The translations under genes and the position numbers were made by a program. The notes under the pieces are model-generated. The model saw nothing but the letters and a program-made list of their open reading frames with translations, did no database searches and had not been told where the DNA came from. From Montifringilla adamsi (taxonomy: Eukaryota; Chordata; Aves; Passeriformes; Passeridae): a stretch of 64,000 nt of DNA. The stretch covers positions 14,323,860 to 14,387,859 of the forward strand of contig JAGGNK010006448.1 of the NCBI GenBank assembly GCA_017590115.1, read 5' to 3'. Positions 12,058 to 25,900 of the stretch are shown here, one piece after another. Every line of letters starts with the position of its first letter. The stretch's first letter is position 1.

Positions 12058-15000
12058 CACATAAGAAGGGAAAAAACCTTCAGAGTGGTGATAGATTATA
12101 AAAACCTGCACTGCAAGTAGAACAAGCTGAATGGCCACAAGACCAATCTGTAGTGCTGTGCTGCTGGCTCAGCCTCAGTTCTGTGGAAAGACCAGTTTCC
12201 CCACATGGTTCCATCATTGTTTTACACTCTGTATCAGGAAATCCTCCCTACTACAGGGAAAAACCATCACTCTCCTCTATGTTTCTTGTTTATCTCCTCA
12301 AGCAATGCAAAAAAACAGGAGGGAAGAAGACCTGGATAAACCTCATTAGTAATTCACAGCCCTGCAGATGGCCACTGGGAGCCAGTAAAATTTTTTGGCA
12401 GACACTGGACAGACAGCTATGCAAATTCTTCTGCTTTCCATCACCAGCATCACACAGCTCTGTGCAGCCAAGACAGATAGAAAAGGCAGATTTTCTCTAC
12501 ATCTCTCTACTGGCCTAGACATCAGCCATCAGCCAGGCAGTCAGTTGAAAGCTGCTGGTAATATGATGGGAGGTGAAAAACCGAGCTTGCAAATGTACTC
12601 TCTTCAATCACATCAATGTCTCAAACTCCTGTTTTCGCTTCCCAAATATTATTCTAGTGGCCCTTGCCTTTCACCAGTTAACAGCTGTTTTCCCATCACA
12701 CCCCTGTGCAAAAGCAAAACTTACAAAATGGCATTAAGGATTTTTCCATTTCTTATTTTGATTTTAGCACACCTCTAATGTCTTTGCCAAATGAACAATT
12801 GCTGGCTGCTTCTTTTGTTCACAGGTGGGCACTAGAAAAAACAGCTATTCAACATTAGATTAATTCTTAAACTGATTTCAATTTTGAACATTAGCAGACT
12901 TTCCTGCTGAAGTCCAAACTAATTTATAAATACATGGCATGTTTGTTTTTTGGAGAAAACCTCCCTTGCTTTACTACTTCTAGAAGCTCCAGGTAAAGCA
13001 GTATTAGTGCAACCAGGGGCGGCAGCCACAATTTGGCATTGTTTGCTTTTCACAGCCCTCAGTACGTGCAGGTAATGATAGTGCGGACAACCAACAATCT
13101 TCTCCTAATGAGGGAAAGGTTTCATTCCACCTGGAGCAAGAGCAGCGGGAGTTAATTCCTGGAGAGAAAGAATTAGAGGCATCAGACATCCTTAAAAAAA
13201 AGCCTGAAATATCTCTGCCAGACTCTAATGTCCTCTTTCATTTATTTGTCTTTTAAGGAACTGAAATTTTGGTATGGAATTTCTAGATGAAATTCTGTAA
13301 TTGCTTGGTAACATTTCCTCACACAAATTATATTTTATTTGAAAAAAAAAAAGTCTCTCTCTCCTTCCATAAGTGTTTTGGAAAGTCATCAAGAATGTCA
13401 CAAATTATTTTATTTTATTATGACTTGATTTAGACTTCATTGCAAACCAGTTCAAAGGCAAATTTGTTTATTGCTTACTGGATTAACTTTTAATTGTTTC
13501 CAGTAAACCTTATGAAGTTTCTTCTAGGACTGAAACTTCATTATGTGTAACAATATATAAATTTCTATACCTTATTACAAATATTAGAAAATGTCCATAA
13601 CTAGAATTTTATTTTATTGCTTGCACCTCTGAAAAACAAAACATAATGGTGACACAAGATGATAATCACTGTATCTATCATCTCCCAGTGATTAAAAACT
13701 TGAATAGCTGAGTCCCATTTCTAGTCCCATTAAACTAAAAGAAGCAAAAACCATAGATGAATAATTCATGAGAAATCAGATATCTTACTGTCAAATAAAT
13801 TAAGATTAATTTATACTGGATCTTGATATAAACCTTAGTTTCCCTGACTGAACAAGAGAGAACTGAGAGGGGGAAAACCCCAACTATATACAGATGGACT
13901 GAAAAAAATTTGAAAATTTACTTCAAAAATGCAGAAGTTATAGAACACATTTGGATGAAACAAAGACATCACAAAGCATTGAGTCCATTCATTTCTTGGC
14001 TGTGAAGTTGTTTACATGGCCAGATTAACTGCATTTTGGGGGAAAAAAACCCCAAAACTGAACTCACTATCTCTAGTACACCAAATAATTTTACATACTT
14101 CATGAAATTTTGTACCAACAGACACTGCACTAACTCAGGGCCAACAAAAATTATTTTTTTTCCTGCAAAATCTTTTTCTATCGACAGCTGCCTTTTCTAT
14201 CATCCATTCAGCTCTCATTTCCTAAGTTATCTCATTTCCAAAGACACATGGACACAATTACTGCATTTTAACAGGATGCATCCCCTTTGAAACTAAAAAA
14301 GCACATAATACACAGCAATACATCCCCTAAAACAGTTCTTTTGAGAGCCTCTTCTGCTATTAACTATTTCTAGTAGACTTGCTCATGTCTGACAATATAA
14401 AAGACTATGTACCAGTGATGCAAGGACAGAACTGTAGATAACAAAGAGTAACAAGAAGTCTCTTCATCTCTTAAACTACATTTATGTGAGTTTAAATAGA
14501 TGTGTATGTGTGTGCACTATATACAGTCACTTCTGTCACTAGAATCTATATTTAAATGTGGCTTTAAATTTGAGAATAACAAACAGTTGGAAAGCTTAAC
14601 CTTTGGTAAGAGTACTAATAAAACCCTGAAACCCCATACTTAAAGTACTGCTTTATGTCTCTCTGACACCATAATTTGATCTTAAAAATACTTACCAGGC
14701 CTGAACATTGACAGATACAAGAAACAGAAATAATATTCTCTCAAAACCTAAAGAATAACTTAATTAATCATTGCAAAGAAATTAATTAAATTTGCAAGGC
14801 TAATAAGAAAAACATTATATTAAATATTGCATGTAGTTTGGTTTTTTTTTTCATTCTCTCATTGTTGAGCAGCAAGGGATTTTGCTGCTAATGCTTCAAA
14901 CTGAACAGATTTTACTCTTTCTGAAAAGGCAAGCATTATTTATAGTTAACCTACATTAACAACAACAAACACTGTGGCCAGCACTGGGGCTCAGCCCCAT

Positions 15001-16831
15001 TGTCAGGTATTTTGGTGAATTTTTGACCGCAACAGCCACTGACATGCATGGGGATCCTTCTGATGATGACTTCAGCAGAGTAAGGACTCTGCAGTGTGTG
15101 ATCATGATCCCTCAACTGACTAGCTCCATCTTGGGAAGAATTTCAGTCCCTGGCTCTGCAGGGTAACCCAGGGACCTCCTCTAAAGTGCCAGGAAGGTCC
15201 CCCTGTTCTGAAACCCACAGCCAATCTTTGATCTCACAGCCTTGGAGCACAGAGTGGAGAGAAGAGCTAATAGTCAAAATTTCAAAGCAGTACTACTGCC
15301 AGTTTAGGTTTTTTCCATATTTTCCTTGTTCACTGTTATAAACTGAAAAGATTGCATCTTCGGTATTTCATATCTTGGGAATTTAAGTTTAGCTAATCAG
15401 AAAAATTCTATAAACATGAGTAGCTTGATATCAAATGCTCAAAAACAATTCCTTTCTGAATTGTTTCTCAAGTGACTTACATTAGTGACTCTCTGTAAAT
15501 CTCATGAAATCATGTTATCTCACAGTATTTAACACCATTTATTATTGTCACTTTCCAGACACCAATAAATCTTTTGATTTTCCAAATCAAGTTTCAGCAT
15601 TTAGATATCACTGTGAGAAACACTTTTAAAAACCACTTTATCAGCAGCTAAGATAGATATTTCTTTTATATTAACACAGTCAGTAGTCAATTTTCAAGAC
15701 AGATTTTTAGGAAATGGTGAGGATTTCAAATAGAGGTTATTTTCTATCAGTGAAATTGATAAAAAGTAAATGGAAGGAAGGAAAAACCACAGAGGGCAAT
15801 ATAGTTCTCTCTATCAACACATGCTCCAGGTGACCAAGGCAAAATATGAAGGTGATATATTACTTTTGCCTCGTGGTCTCCTGCCATCAACCCGCACAAA
15901 AATCTGCTACGAGCCTGCATCTGACCTGAGAATGCACAGCAGAAAACATTGCCTGAAAGCTGAATGTCTTTGCATTTCTTCTCCTTTTTTTTTTTATGGT
16001 GGTATACAGATACTGTGTTCCTACTATTGATCACTCTACCACAAAACCAATTTAATTTGGTCTTAATTTATGAGATGTTTTATTAATTCTCTTTTAAGGA
16101 AAAAATATTAATATGACAAAAAAAAAAGGTTTAATTTTATACATGAAGAAACTGTTTCAGAAACAACACAACCTTGCTAAGTGTAATATTCAACAATCAC
16201 CAGAGAAAAACAAACAGCAACATAGAAAAGGTTATCTGAGCTCTTTTACGTCCTTCATGCAGGGAACTGTTCTTAAAAAACGATGTATATGTCACAGCAA
16301 TAGTATCTGGGAAGATGATAAATATTATTTTGACCTATTTTGACATTAGTAGTTTTAGAATATAAGGTCCTTGTTTAAAGGAAACAATGAATAGAAAGGT
16401 CTCAAGGATAGATATTGAAGCACAAGTCCAAACAGAAGAAATAAGATTATCATAGATGGAAAACGTTCTTATTAAACTTTTACAGTATTACGAAAGAAAA
16501 AATCCTAGGAATGTTTTGCCAAAGATTTCTCTTTCCCTGGGTAGCGGCATTAAGTCCTGCTACTTCTTATCACTCCAAAGTCTTTAAAAACACTGGTTTC
16601 CATGGTGGAACACTTTGAAGGTCACTAGAAAGCCTCAGAGCAGGATGTGTGGGGAAAGACCATGCTGGTCAGGGAACTGCAGCTCGGATGTGCAGAGCAG
16701 GAGGGCTGGTCCTACCTGCCAAAGGAAGGTGCCCCCAAATACCTGCTCTGTGGAGCATACTAGAAGGGGTGGTAGGAAACTGTACAGTCCCTGCACTACA
16801 GCATGAGGGCATGAGGGATATTTGTGTGTGC

Positions 16832-16873
<42 letters not shown>

Positions 16874-17599
16874 CCCTGTGTTGGGACATAGTTTCACAAA
16901 CACTTGTTCTCAGAGGCAAAGTAATTTTAAGAAATGCCAAAGCCTACTTTGGCTTTAGGTCCCTGTACATCTGCCGCAGCTTTTAGACGCAGCAGTTGTG
17001 CACTCCTGCTGAAAAATTATCTTTAACACAGAATATTTCCCAGCCTTGGTGTGCAGAATGGATCCACAGACTATGTGTACCCGAACAATCACAAGCTGAG
17101 GTGGGAAGGTGGGAGCTGGAAGCCAAGTCCAGACTTTCTCAGCCACCTTCTCATGTGCAAATAGGTTGAGAAAGGGCACAGGTGTGTCCTTTTCAAATTC
17201 CTCTGAGTGATTTCTACTCAGAGTATAAGAAAAGAATTGAAAAGAATTAAAAAGAAATGAGGTCAAAGCTGTCAGTGACGCACTGCTCATTGTTTCAGCT
17301 TCTCACCTTCCAGTAACACCATTAGATCAAAAGCTACTGTGTAAAAATGAGTGTAGCCATGTCTACACAATAAAATAAAAAAGCAATAAAAAGGAAAGAA
17401 CAGAAGACTGAAGGCAAGGTGATGAAAGGAAAGAAACAGAAAGATGCCACCTTTGGGAAAAGAAAATCAATCAAAGCCAAGCCTAGGGTCCCACGAAATA
17501 AGAGGGATGTGAAGGCCACAGAATGCTTCCAAAGGAGGACATTAAAGCTGGACAAACAGGGCTGGAAGGTTAAAGTTCTCATAGGCTGATCAACTTTGG
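12058..17599. other. Non-coding stretch, no gene recognised
   Basis: No domain, RNA gene or transposon was recognised apart from the (TG)n at 16.8 kb. The overlapping 121- and 127-codon frames at 12.15-12.78 kb lie in different phases of the same strand, show no recognisable motif and are not accepted as genes. Confidence 0.55.
16835..16870. repeat. (TG)18 microsatellite
   Basis: Eighteen uninterrupted TG units, preceded by an imperfect TG-rich stretch. It is a long pure dinucleotide repeat, probably polymorphic, and can adopt Z-DNA. Read on the minus strand it gives a His-Thr repeat in a spurious frame. Confidence 0.97.
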
Positions 17600-17965
17600 A
17601 AAAAAAGGAGGCTGAAGGAAAACTTCATTGCTCACCAGTTTCCTGTGGAGGAGAAATGGAGAGGGAGGTGCTGGTTTCTTCTCCCTGGTACTCAGAATAA
17701 GAACATGTGGGAATGGTTCACAGCTGCACATGTGGAAGTTTAAACTGGACACTAGGAAGCACTTCTTTCCTGAGAGGGTGCTCAGACTCTGGAACAGGAT
17801 TCCCAGAGAGGTGGTTGATGCCCCAAGACTGTCAGCATTTAGGAGACATTTGAACAATGCACTTAACATGCTTCAGCTTTTGGTCATCCCCAAATTGGTC
17901 AGGCAGCAGGACTAGATAGATGGTGGTTGTAGGTCCCTTCCAACTGAAACAGTCTATTCCATTGA
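17600..17965 (+). mobile_element. CR1 LINE, 3' fragment with ORF2 C-terminus
   Basis: The + strand frame at 17,628-17,915 carries the conserved C-terminal CR1 ORF2 residues: KFKLDTRKHFFPERV, LWNRIPREVVDAP and FRRHLNNAL. The DNA then runs into 'ggtcccttccaactgaaa', the usual CR1 3' end. It is 5'-truncated and shares its 3' wording ('ttttggtcatc', 'aattggtcag') with the copy at 11.6 kb. Confidence 0.92.
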
Positions 17966-20900
17966 TCCTTTTGACCCTCTCTATTATATTCTAGTCTATA
18001 AATTACAGAGGAGAAAGCATGTCATGTATAGTTTGCTTTTCCTACATTCATATGCCATATGGAGACTCTAGTAAAGTATGGCTGTGTGATTAAGCAATCC
18101 CAGCTGCTAAAATGATAAAACAAGAGAAACATCCAAGAATTTCTCCCTTTTTTTCCCTCATGAAAAAGATAGGAAAACCAACAAAATTTGACATATCTGT
18201 TCCATTTGACTGACGCTTCATTTTGGTCATTTATATGAAAAACAATGGGCTGGCAGGTGTTAAAGGGAAGTTGAACCAGCAATCTCCACGGCATCTTACA
18301 TGGCAGGTCAAGCTCTTATACATACAATGACTTATATATGGGCCAGGATCCCCTTAAAAAAAAAAAAAAAAAAAAAAAATAAATACTACAACTGCATGCT
18401 ACTCTTGTTTCCTTTACATCTTCTAAATGCTTGTACAGGATGACTTTCTAACTTTTAGTTTCTTTGAGTAGAAATCATGAAAGACTTTGAAGCTACAGAC
18501 TATTTGTGGCAGAAATTAACTATATAGTGTCCTTCTTTTAAGCACATTGAGGCAACCACTATGTGCTTATTAGGCTCATTTCCTCAGACACAGCAAACCA
18601 AGTCCAACAGTCAGCAACCACGTTAAGCAGACGGACTTTTCGTGTTGAGTTACCTTGCCTTTACTTCTGGCATACGCTGTCAGCTTTCACTACTCTGTCT
18701 GACTCAATATTTCTAAAGCAATGTTCCCACACCTTCCTACATACACTTGGCACAGCCCTTTGACCTGCTTCAGCACTACAAACCTACATAGCTAGCACTT
18801 GCAGAGAAGGAGCTTAAGAAGGCTATGAAAAAAAAAAAAATTCTAAGTCTAACTAGCAGTTCCTAACCAGCCTGGGCCAAAGAATTGCTATCAAACCTTG
18901 ACATTTCTCATGAATTACTAAACAGAGTGCCTACCACCAGAGGAGGGACACTGAGTTATAGGCAGAAGTGATGACCCTCAAATGAGAAGCAAAGTAAAAC
19001 TATTCACCAAATGAGCTCTGGAATGAAATGAAGCAATCCACATAAGACCATTACCTAAAACATTAATTGCAGAACAGGGCAAATAAACCAAAGTCATGCA
19101 ATACAAGCACTGCAAGAAAGAAAGACATAAGATGTCTAAATTTATTAACTTATCAAAAGGATAACATTTATATAAGCTGAAAGATGTCAATAAACTTTAA
19201 CAAGCAGTCAGCCCTTTTTGTGTTAAAACTTCCTTAGCTTCTCTAAAGATGCCACTTCTGGGATAAAGAGGGTGTCCTTTGTGCCTGCATCTGGGAACTG
19301 AGGATGAGTCATTGCCAGAAGAACACTGCTGAAGGACAAAGCCCATCCTTTAATACCTAACCATGAAAATTAAGCTGTTTTACTATAACTATGATCTGTT
19401 GTTGTAATTAGGATGTCGCACTGTTTCCAGGTAGATTTGGTCTAAGCTAAAACCTCATTTTTATAGCCTGTGGTTCCCTGAATGATGATCTTATTTGCTA
19501 GACTGTGAAGGTATAAACTTTTTCTTCCATTTTGTACAAGTGACTATTTCATTTGACTCTTTCTGTTCCATTCTAGTTGAAATGCAAAAAAACCAGCAAC
19601 TATCACAGCATGCTATGAGAAGTCTCCAAAAGTCATTGCTAGACCCCCTCAAGCACATCTGGATCTTACTCTTTGTCTTTCTTACCTCTATGTCTTACTC
19701 CATGTCTTTTCATTTCAGCCAGCAGCACAACAGAGGTTGAGGCTTTGGGGTACCACTAAGACCTGAAGTGTCTGCTGTGCTGTATTAGAGCCAGTGGAGA
19801 TCTCAGCAAAGACAAATCTGATTGCTTCCACAGGACAGCTTTGCAGCACTTATTGTAGCCTCAGAGACTTCCTGAGATCTGCTGACAACAATTCAAAGAC
19901 CCCTTGATCCAAGCAAACTAGCATTATCAGCTAGAACCCAGAAAATTAGTAAACTTCCTCATTTTTATCTTGAACCCAGCTCAGAATTACGTGTTACTGA
20001 AATCCCTCAACCTCTCTCTTTAACTTCTTTGTCCCCAGATAGCATTACTTGCACTGCCAATCTGCATTCAGCTCCTGAGACTTCCCATTTTAAAACTGTG
20101 TCAAGACACTGATGATGTTTTGACAGTGCAGGTTGTAATGTGGAACATTTGACACAGCTTGGAAGGAGGTAGAAAAAAATATATTTCAAGTGCAGAAGCA
20201 ATCAGTTTTTTAATGTTTAAAAATAAAAATAAAAAAAATTTTAAAAAAAGAATAAAAAAAAGCCAGGCCATTGCAATAAAAACAGCCATAGACAAAGATA
20301 TGCTTGCTGGTAGATTATCTTAAGATGGTGTCTTCTTGACACAGGAGCTCTGAACTACATATTATTATGCACTAAACTTCCAATTTTTAAAATATGACTG
20401 TTCAGAGTCATCTTTCTAAATCAAATTTAAGTGCCATATTTCCAAAAGTGATGAAAACCAAGTCCTGGTGCAATGGCTTCTACTTTTACAGTGTGCTGAA
20501 TTTAGTATGATGAATATTTTGATAAAACAAATCTGCTTATTTAGATGTCTAAATAAGGGCTGAGCTAGCACACCAAATTTCAGACAGATGAAAATTATTT
20601 GCCATCAAAACATGAAACGTCTCTGCAGTGAAAATTCTGACACGTTTTTAACAGTAATATCAAGTAAAAATCCTAGAAGAGATTACTTGTTCTCAGAAAA
20701 AGAGTTAATGTCATCAAAGCCGCTATGCCTGCCATTTGAATCCCATATTACAGGAGGATGTGCCTTGGCAAGCAGCAGGGGTTTCTAAATGCGTGTGTGC
20801 AGTTCCTGGTCAAATGAGTAGGTGATAGACATTTGTTCTAAAAGCAACTCATGACCAGAGGGTGCTCTTAGAGCAGTAAAATCATAAAGCTTTGTGTGTC

Positions 20901-22766
20901 CAAGAGAGAAGTCCAGGTTTCTGACATTCCTTCAAGCCATCCACATCTCCAACATGATCACCAGCAAAGGTTTGGGGAGCAGAGGGACAAGGAAGCAGAA
21001 GTGAGCATTGCGAGAGGCATGTATCATTAGATCCACAGTCAGCCAGGGGCAAGGCCTGTCAAATGTCTAGGGTTTTTTTTTTATTTTAAGAAATAAACAC
21101 AAGACACAAAACCTGTATTTTACAAAACAAACCATGGTCTTGAATAGGGACATATTTTGAAGCATAAGCAATGTGTGGATGTTTTTGACTGGCTCTTTAT
21201 GCTTAACTCATTGCTTTCCATGCCTAGCCCTTGATTGTTCTCCTGCTGCTGATGGTGGCTCCTTGGACACTCTCTGCACTAGGCTGCACTTTGTTTTCAT
21301 TCCAGTATGAAAAACTGGGTTGCAATAAGTAGAATGTTATAAATGGATTCTTAGCCAGGTGGTACCAAAATAAGGAGGTACCATACCACCTGTGCTTTTA
21401 CAAAATGTTGTGTCACACTGTCATGAGGTAACCATCATGTTGCTGTGACTCAGTGAAGTTCTTTGTTGTAACATACTCTCTGAGCCAAAGGCATAGACAT
21501 AAACAAGAAAAGGGAAAGAATGTGATGATTTTTTTTTTTCTGACTAGCCACGGTGGATTGAAAATAAAACAGCAAAGCTGTGGCAGCTACAATTATTTGC
21601 TGTGAAAAAGCAAACATTCCAAGGCTGTATGAGGAATCAGACAGATGATAAATTAATTCAGAATTCTTAATTCAGCCAACCTTGTCATGCTTATGATCAT
21701 TTTGCATATGCCCTCAGTACATATGAAACTCATCCACAGCATTGCTTAAATTCTTCACTCTGCATTCAAGACTTTCATGCTTCTTTGGCAGTACACAGAC
21801 GGAATGAAGCAACATTTAACAGGGAAGATGAACCGTAAGCATGAATTTGGTGCAAATAGTTTCTGCACTTGTCTGTCTTGGAGCCTTCAGTGGCATGCCA
21901 GGACTTTGCCAGAGTAAGAGATCTACAGTAAGCACTTTATTACAGCTCAGGGGCTATCATTAATTGAGTGGGAGAGATAAAACTCCCTTCAGATCCCTCA
22001 CTAAACCAAAATGCATTCTCCTGTCAAGAATAATACAACAAATATAAGCCTCCTAATGGAGTATTATTTTCCTCTCTTTCAGCTCATACACATGAAAACC
22101 TAGAAAGAGAATGCTGCACTGCGGAATTGTCCATGATTGCTGGAAACTCCTGCATTTGCCAGGCTGAGGCAACCAGCCCTACTGAGTATGAAACATTGTC
22201 TCCAAAACACACACATGAATAAAGCTAGCATGGTTCACAGAAACCTGCAAGTAACTGTTTCCTGGTCAATATACTTTGCATTACTAGTTTAGTCTCCCGA
22301 AGAACTGAATCTTAGGAAGACCGAAATAATGCCAGCAAGGAGAAAAGCAGATGGAAGTGGACAAATTCTTCCATAATAGCACTGCCCACAATGAATGCCT
22401 GCCCTGAGATCATGAAGATGTTCAGTAATTAGGCTGTTCACTTGAATTTATGTCTGCTTCTGAAAACCTAACTGGAACCACTACAATAAAAACACTTTCC
22501 ACTTTCCTGGGTTTAAAGAAGGTTGGACTTCATCTCATGAAATGAAAGCTGAGCTTTAATGGCCTCAAATGTAAAGCCCCCCATTATTCACATAGCTATA
22601 GTTTTCAGTAGCCTTTACAATCCACCTGTCTCTTTATGATGCTTCTAATTTGTAAAGGAACTAATTCAATCAGAACAGAGAAATCAATAGCATGTGATTA
22701 AGTGCATCACTACCTGCCTGCCCTGTTAAATGATGAGTTAAATTCCATAGTAGCAAAATCTCTTCT
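17966..22766. other. AT-rich non-coding stretch, no gene recognised
   Basis: No coding sequence or transposon was recognised. Low-complexity runs occur at 18,356-18,379 (poly-A) and 20,217-20,262 (A-rich). A near-perfect palindrome with 10-bp arms lies at 20,536-20,557. If the minus-strand exon candidate at 22.8-22.9 kb is real, its 3' UTR would occupy the top of this interval. A minus-strand AATAAA (TTTATT at 21,936-21,941) lies about 830 bp beyond its stop. Confidence 0.55.
18356..18379. repeat. Poly-A run
   Basis: Twenty-four consecutive adenines. No retroposon was recognised directly upstream. Confidence 0.95.
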
Positions 22767-22916
22767 TTAAAAGCTCAGTGTCATGAAATCAACTTCATGT
22801 GATCCTCCAGAACACCAGTACCCCACTACAGCAATCGGGCTGCCATTTTCTACAGTGAAATTCATAAAAGCATTAGAATTCTTTGTTGACATCACATTCA
22901 GGGCTGGAACTAACTC
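22767..22916 (-). other. Candidate terminal coding exon, unverified
   Basis: On the minus strand a pyrimidine-rich tract ending in TTCTCTTCTAG (about 22,917-22,935) is a strong splice-acceptor sequence. Directly after it, phase 0 is open for 49 codons and ends in TAA. The peptide has ordinary protein composition (for example NFTVENGSPIAVVGYWCSGG). A possible AATAAA for 3' processing lies at 21,936-21,941. I do not recognise the protein family, and no partner exon could be joined with confidence. A chance open frame of this length after a chance acceptor is quite possible: a similar case exists on the + strand at 23.46 kb. Confidence 0.25.
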
Positions 22917-22935
22917 CTAGAAGAGAAAAAAAATA

Positions 22936-25900
22936 ATATCAGCCTTCACAGAAAATAGTAAAAGCTACTGTCCCTAAGGAAATCAAAAGAATTGTACAGG
23001 TCTGTTACTATTTGGGAAGTAGAGACAGTAATTGTCACCGACATGCACTTTTTATGTTGTGCGATGTACCTGAGTAATACTGAAATGACACCATAAGCAG
23101 AGAAAGATCCACCTTTGCTCTTCTTTCTGAGCACTTTGGCTCTACAGATCAAAGCAAAATTACATTACTTGTTCTGATTACCTACAAGTGAAGAAGGAAA
23201 CACATGAAATGATGCCTATAAATGATGAGATAGGCAGAAAGCAGGAAGACAGAAAAAATCCTCTTGGCGTTATTGATCCTCACCAATGGACACAGCCAAG
23301 CCAAGGCCAGTTATTAAGCTCAAGCTACTTTGTGATTTCTTTGTCTCTCTTTTTCCTTCTGTGCAAGGTACAAATCACAAGTGTCTTCATATTTCTTGTC
23401 AGAGTCTGAATTAGGAAAATAGCTGAGTTTTTTCTCTTTTTTTCTTTTTTTTTTTTTTCAGAAATTACAGCTGTTGAAATGAAGCTGTTACAAAAAAAGC
23501 AAAGTATCCTAAAAACCACAAAAAGGTCCCTTCAATATAGAATTGCTTTGATCCAAAGCAACCACTGCTATTGCAGTTCCAGACTCCAAAATGATCTTTT
23601 TAATCTTTAACAGAGATTTATGCCTCCATAGTTCTATAACTTTCTGTACAGAAATCATAATCTTCAGTCTTATTACTATCAGGGTTTCTATGGCAAATTC
23701 TTTTCTTCTTTGGAAATAAATGACAGATTCAAGATTTTATATACACCCACATGGACATAAACACATTTTTTGGTTTACTGGATATATTTGCCTCCTCTCT
23801 GAAAGAAATATTAAAAATGTCTGAGTGTGGAAAACTGTGAGAACAGAGAAGGAACTTTCAGGCCTCATAAACCAGGTATTATGCTAAACCTGCATGTTTC
23901 CAAATATTCCTTGGCACTCCTGTCACACTTTAGAGAAGTACAATCAGGTTTCCGCAGGTAGAGGCGTACACAGCAGCCTGAGCTATGCTTTGAGCCCACT
24001 GAAGATCTTCAGCTCTACATTCCACCTGTGTGGCCCCTCGGAAATCGATGCTCATGCACCTGGCTAATTGCTGGTCATTCTCTCAAAAGCAAGAAGCATC
24101 GACCCAACAGCAGATACTTGTCTGATCTTTCCCTCCAGTCACTGGGGAAGATGGAAACACACCTAGTTTTCAGCCTTTTTCAAAAGAATGGGGATGAATG
24201 ATAGACACAGCATCAAATGGATAAAGAGGCTGCAATTTTTCATGGATAATAAAATAATGAATGAGTGAGGGATACTATTTAAGTATACAGTTGCAAAAGA
24301 CTGCTAGCAACAAAACCTGACTTTGACCAGACAATACAATACAAATAATAATATTTTAAAAAAGAACAGCAGCACCTGCAACAATAGGAAAGATGAAAAT
24401 CAGAAATACATTGTTTTCCAGAAAGGAAATTGTGACTGAAACTAAATAAGCAGAGTAATACACATGCTTTGCTTAGCGGCCTGCTGTGTAAGCCAGTGCT
24501 TCAGCAGCATGGAATTGTTAACTTGAAGAGTTGCTTTGACATTGTTCAACCCTGTGTAAGGATACAATATTTAGCATTATTCCAAATGTTAACAAAGCAA
24601 TTGAAAGGAAGGAACTAAAATTAAGAATTTAAAAAGTATAAGTATTTAGAAAAATATGTGTCAATTAGAAACAAAAAACTCCTAGTAATTGTAAAGTGCT
24701 GGTTACTGAATATATAGGTTAAACATCAACAATAGGAAACACATTTAATAGCAGAAGCCTTTAAATAACTGAAAAAAATCAACAGTGTACTAAGCATTAT
24801 GCCACTTTAAAAAACAGTGGGTATTATACGCCCTCTGTGAGTTTTGAATGCTAGGAATTACACATTTACAATCATAAGCATTTGGCTATTGCCACTGAAA
24901 TAGACAGATTACTGCTAAGAATATTTAAAACATAAACAGTATGTATGTAATCAAATTAATTCTGTCATTTACAGCTTTGCATGTAAGGAAATGCAGGCAA
25001 AGTACCTGCAATGCACCTGAAATCTGCTGTACCTGTCAATAAATTTTAAAATAGCATGAGCTTTGAGAAGAAACACTCAGAGACATTCAGAGCCTGAAAC
25101 AACTAGAAGAAGGCACTGGGAAAAAAAAATATATTTATATATATATCATTTTCAGGCTTTCCTTCTCATCCCTGTAAAGACTGTTGGCAATGTTCAGTTA
25201 TGAGCTTTAAATTAGAGAGAACGATGGACACAACACTAATAAATTACAATACATGCAATGCTTTGGCTGTGAGTGAGCCCTGTATAAACAAAGTGTATAC
25301 AAAGCCATTTCATTTCTTCAGAGATCGTGACATTTATAAATTACTCTTTTATAAAATGAGATTAAGGTTGCTAAATGACCCGCGTAGGCACATTTTACTC
25401 CAAAATGAGATCCATAACTCATAACACGATATTGGTATAGGGATATCCATACAATACTCTGATCCTTTACACTCCAGTGGGTTTCCAATAGCAGTGCCGA
25501 CTTCTGTCATGTTTTCTTTGTACCTTTCTTTAGTCATAGAAATATAGCACAGCAGTAGTTCCAGAAACAGATTTCACAAAACACATATGTGATGCACAGA
25601 AACCCCTGAGGCATTGTTCCTCCTTGTCAAGCAATCAATGTGGCTCCCAGCCACAAGTTATTTCACAGCTGTGGTAATTTTTTTTCTTTTTATTAATATG
25701 CACACTCTGGTGTGAAGGGAAGAAGCCGAAGTCCTCAAAAAATTGGATCCAAGCCCATTTACTTTAATAAATTATAAGCATTTTTCTGTATTAGAATGGC
25801 ACTACCCTACCCAAGTCAAAAGTAAAAGACTTTGCAAAAGTAATGGTATAAACACAGCAAAATGTTGCATCACTACTGAGCACATCATCCAGCACATACT

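Noticed and set aside
12131..12778. Three overlapping + strand frames of 72-127 codons
   Set aside because: They lie in different phases over the same DNA, with no known motif and no convincing splice sites. Frameshifted-gene explanations were considered but no family could be named.
21356..21392. Inverted repeat CAGGTGGTA ... TACCACCTG with a 19-bp spacer
   Set aside because: Arms of only 9 bp are expected several times by chance in 64 kb.
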